In this document: positions 62,741 to 64,000 of the stretch, piece by piece
Numbering within the stretch: the first letter of the stretch is position 1
Layout: each line of letters opens with the position of its first letter
DNA from: CAZRNB01 sp964601355
GTDB taxonomy: Bacteria > Planctomycetota > Phycisphaerae > Sedimentisphaerales > Anaerobacaceae
Reading direction: 5' to 3'
Length of the DNA: 64,000 bases
Assembly (NCBI GenBank): GCA_964601355.1
Contig: CAZRNB010000003.1
Span: 1 to 64,000 of the forward strand
Program-made: the position numbers and the translations under genes
The notes under the pieces: generated by a model
The model's input: the letters and a program-made list of their open reading frames with translations, nothing else
What the model was told of the DNA's origin: nothing
Databases searched by the model: none

Positions 62741-64000
62741 TTATTCTAATTTCACCAACCTCCATCTGCCGTGAAGATTCTTTTTTTCAGGAAATTCGTA
62801 TAGGATTTTAGGGGATCGCCACGCAACGTTGGCTTGTGTTTTTAATGTTTCCAAGACCGATTCTTCCAGTATAAGATACTGTACTTCTTTGTTAATATCA
62901 TCTTCCTTAAACACATACTTAATTGGAGGGCGAATATAAAATAGAAATGCCTGGTATCCCGGCTTGAAGGCATATATCGTCTCATGAGAGGGAACGATAT
63001 TATTTACAGCAAATGCGGAAGGCCGCCGATATTCGTACTTCTTTTGGATGGGTACCACGAAGACCACATACTGTAGCACTATAACAACACTTAGAACCCC
63101 CTGAATAAGGGAAAGTCTGACGGCGCTGTCAAGCATAATGCGACTCCGATAAGAAGCGATTGCACAACAAACCGTCAATGCTGAAATAACAATTGCTGCC
63201 GGTCCTACCGTTACAAACACCAACCCGACTCCTGCTGTCACGCAGGATACAGCAAAACTTGCCAGTAATAAATTCCTCCACACCCGGTTTCCGGAAGCAG
63301 CCCCTCCGCTAATCGATAATACCCATCCCAGTAAAACACTGGCCAATGGAAACACAGGCATAGAATATCGAGATTGTACGCCAGGCATAAGGTTAATTAT
63401 CGCAAAACTGATTACAAGCCCCAGCCGACACCCTTTGAATAATGCTATATGTTCCTGTTTGATGTGCAACGTCATATTTTTGTCCCACAATATGGGTACA
63501 AAAAGGACCCAGGGCAAAAAATTCCCAAATGCTCGCACAATACTCCAGCCCCAGCGTACAAAATTCGGTTTCACGATAATACGTACCAGAAATTGTGAAA
63601 CCATTCGATTGGTCATTTTTGACCCCTCGCCTTGCTGATATGCAAGATAAGCCCATCCAAGGGTCAGAATCAAAATAACAACAAAACCCAGGATATGCTG
63701 AATCGAAAAAAGCTCATTAAATCTCTTGGAATATAATAGGACTGCAACAACCGTACAGTAGAAAAATATCAAAATAAACGGTCCCTTCACGAGAAGACCG
63801 AAACCAAGCACTCCGCAAGGTATAATCCACAAAGACCATTGTGAGCCATTCATAGACCATGTATTTAACCACCAGAGCATCGCTATCCCGGCAAGTGATA
63901 TATAAACAGCTTCAATCTCTATCAACCTACCCTTTTCCATCATGGCTATGCTGGTGAGAAAAATTATCGCTGAGATTAGTCGGCCGGAAAGGCTCAACCA
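62741..64000 (-). CDS. ArnT/PMT-like GT39 glycosyltransferase (5' end outside window)
   Basis: At least 419 codons, open to the right edge, so the N-terminus is missing. Multi-TM protein. MMEKGRLIEIEAVYISLAGI then LVKGPFILIFFYCT resembles the ArnT/PMT core; the first acidic catalytic motif lies beyond the edge. C-terminal part is the periplasmic domain (FKPGYQAFLFYIRPPIKYVF). GT39 enzymes move a sugar from a polyprenyl-phosphate donor to an envelope acceptor, matching the GT2 nearby. Convergent with the DSP gene. Confidence 0.75.
   Translation of the reverse strand, partial: WLSLSGRLISAIIFLTSIAMMEKGRLIEIEAVYISLAGIAMLWWLNTWSMNGSQWSLWIIPCGVLGFGLLVKGPFILIFFYCTVVAVLLYSKRFNELFSIQHILGFVVILILTLGWAYLAYQQGEGSKMTNRMVSQFLVRIIVKPNFVRWGWSIVRAFGNFLPWVLFVPILWDKNMTLHIKQEHIALFKGCRLGLVISFAIINLMPGVQSRYSMPVFPLASVLLGWVLSISGGAASGNRVWRNLLLASFAVSCVTAGVGLVFVTVGPAAIVISALTVCCAIASYRSRIMLDSAVRLSLIQGVLSVVIVLQYVVFVVPIQKKYEYRRPSAFAVNNIVPSHETIYAFKPGYQAFLFYIRPPIKYVFKEDDINKEVQYLILEESVLETLKTQANVAWRSPKILYEFPEKKNLHGRWRLVKLE

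Overview
The window looks like a chromosome segment of a Gram-negative-type bacterium in or near the Planctomycetota, most likely class Phycisphaerae. This is inferred from gene style: a very long SecA with an enlarged helical wing, a DUF4954 protein beside nagB, DUF362 fused to a beta-helix, multi-zinc-finger anti-sigma proteins, lipoproteins, and many dispersed palindromic intergenic repeats. No rRNA is present, so the placement is not proven.

Layout. 1-2.3 kb: an ECF sigma factor and a four-zinc-finger membrane anti-sigma factor that runs off the left edge. 2.3-8.6 kb: a parvulin lipoprotein, nagB, a DUF4954 protein, a degenerate amidase, an ASCH protein and a homocysteine methyltransferase. 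8.6-9.25 kb: decayed remains of a REP-associated (Y1) transposase and an RHS protein. 9.4-24.9 kb: DUF362/beta-helix membrane protein, typA, secA, rnr, rpsT, a TPR protein and glyA, separated by repeat-rich spacers.

24.94-41.19 kb: an integrative element of about 16.2 kb, bounded by perfect 27-bp direct repeats and inserted in the 3' end of a tRNA-Glu(TTC) gene. Its tyrosine integrase lies at the right end. The attachment core is inside the 3' end of the integrase gene. In the excised circle the gene would continue for 65 more codons, which now lie stranded at the left end, and would overlap (ATGA) the first left-end gene, a small HTH protein. Cargo is a defence-type set: a dCTP deaminase with a small partner, a complete type III restriction-modification pair (mod/res), and a Panacea-like protein coupled to a possible PemK/MazF-like protein. 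A block of small coupled DNA-binding genes, palindromic repeats and a 690-residue unknown protein with a structured leader may control replication or excision. I see no relaxase, conjugation or capsid genes.

41.2-50.6 kb: tRNA-Glu, ferredoxin, gdhA, a LuxR-type regulator, a large secreted TPR protein and groES/groEL. 50.6-58.4 kb: a minus-strand run of accessory genes (degenerate receiver, MarR regulator, DUF3788, SnoaL-like, SnoaL-PPOX fusion, Tat-exported nitroreductase, beta-helix proteins, a second PPOX, DUF3795, and a broken beta-helix/esterase gene). It contains an abrupt GC-rich patch. 58.5-64 kb: an envelope or lipid-glycan cluster (UbiA-family prenyltransferase, YdjC/HpnK-like deacetylase, polyprenyl-phosphate GT2, two DSP-type phosphatases of which one lacks the catalytic cysteine, and a partial ArnT-like GT39).
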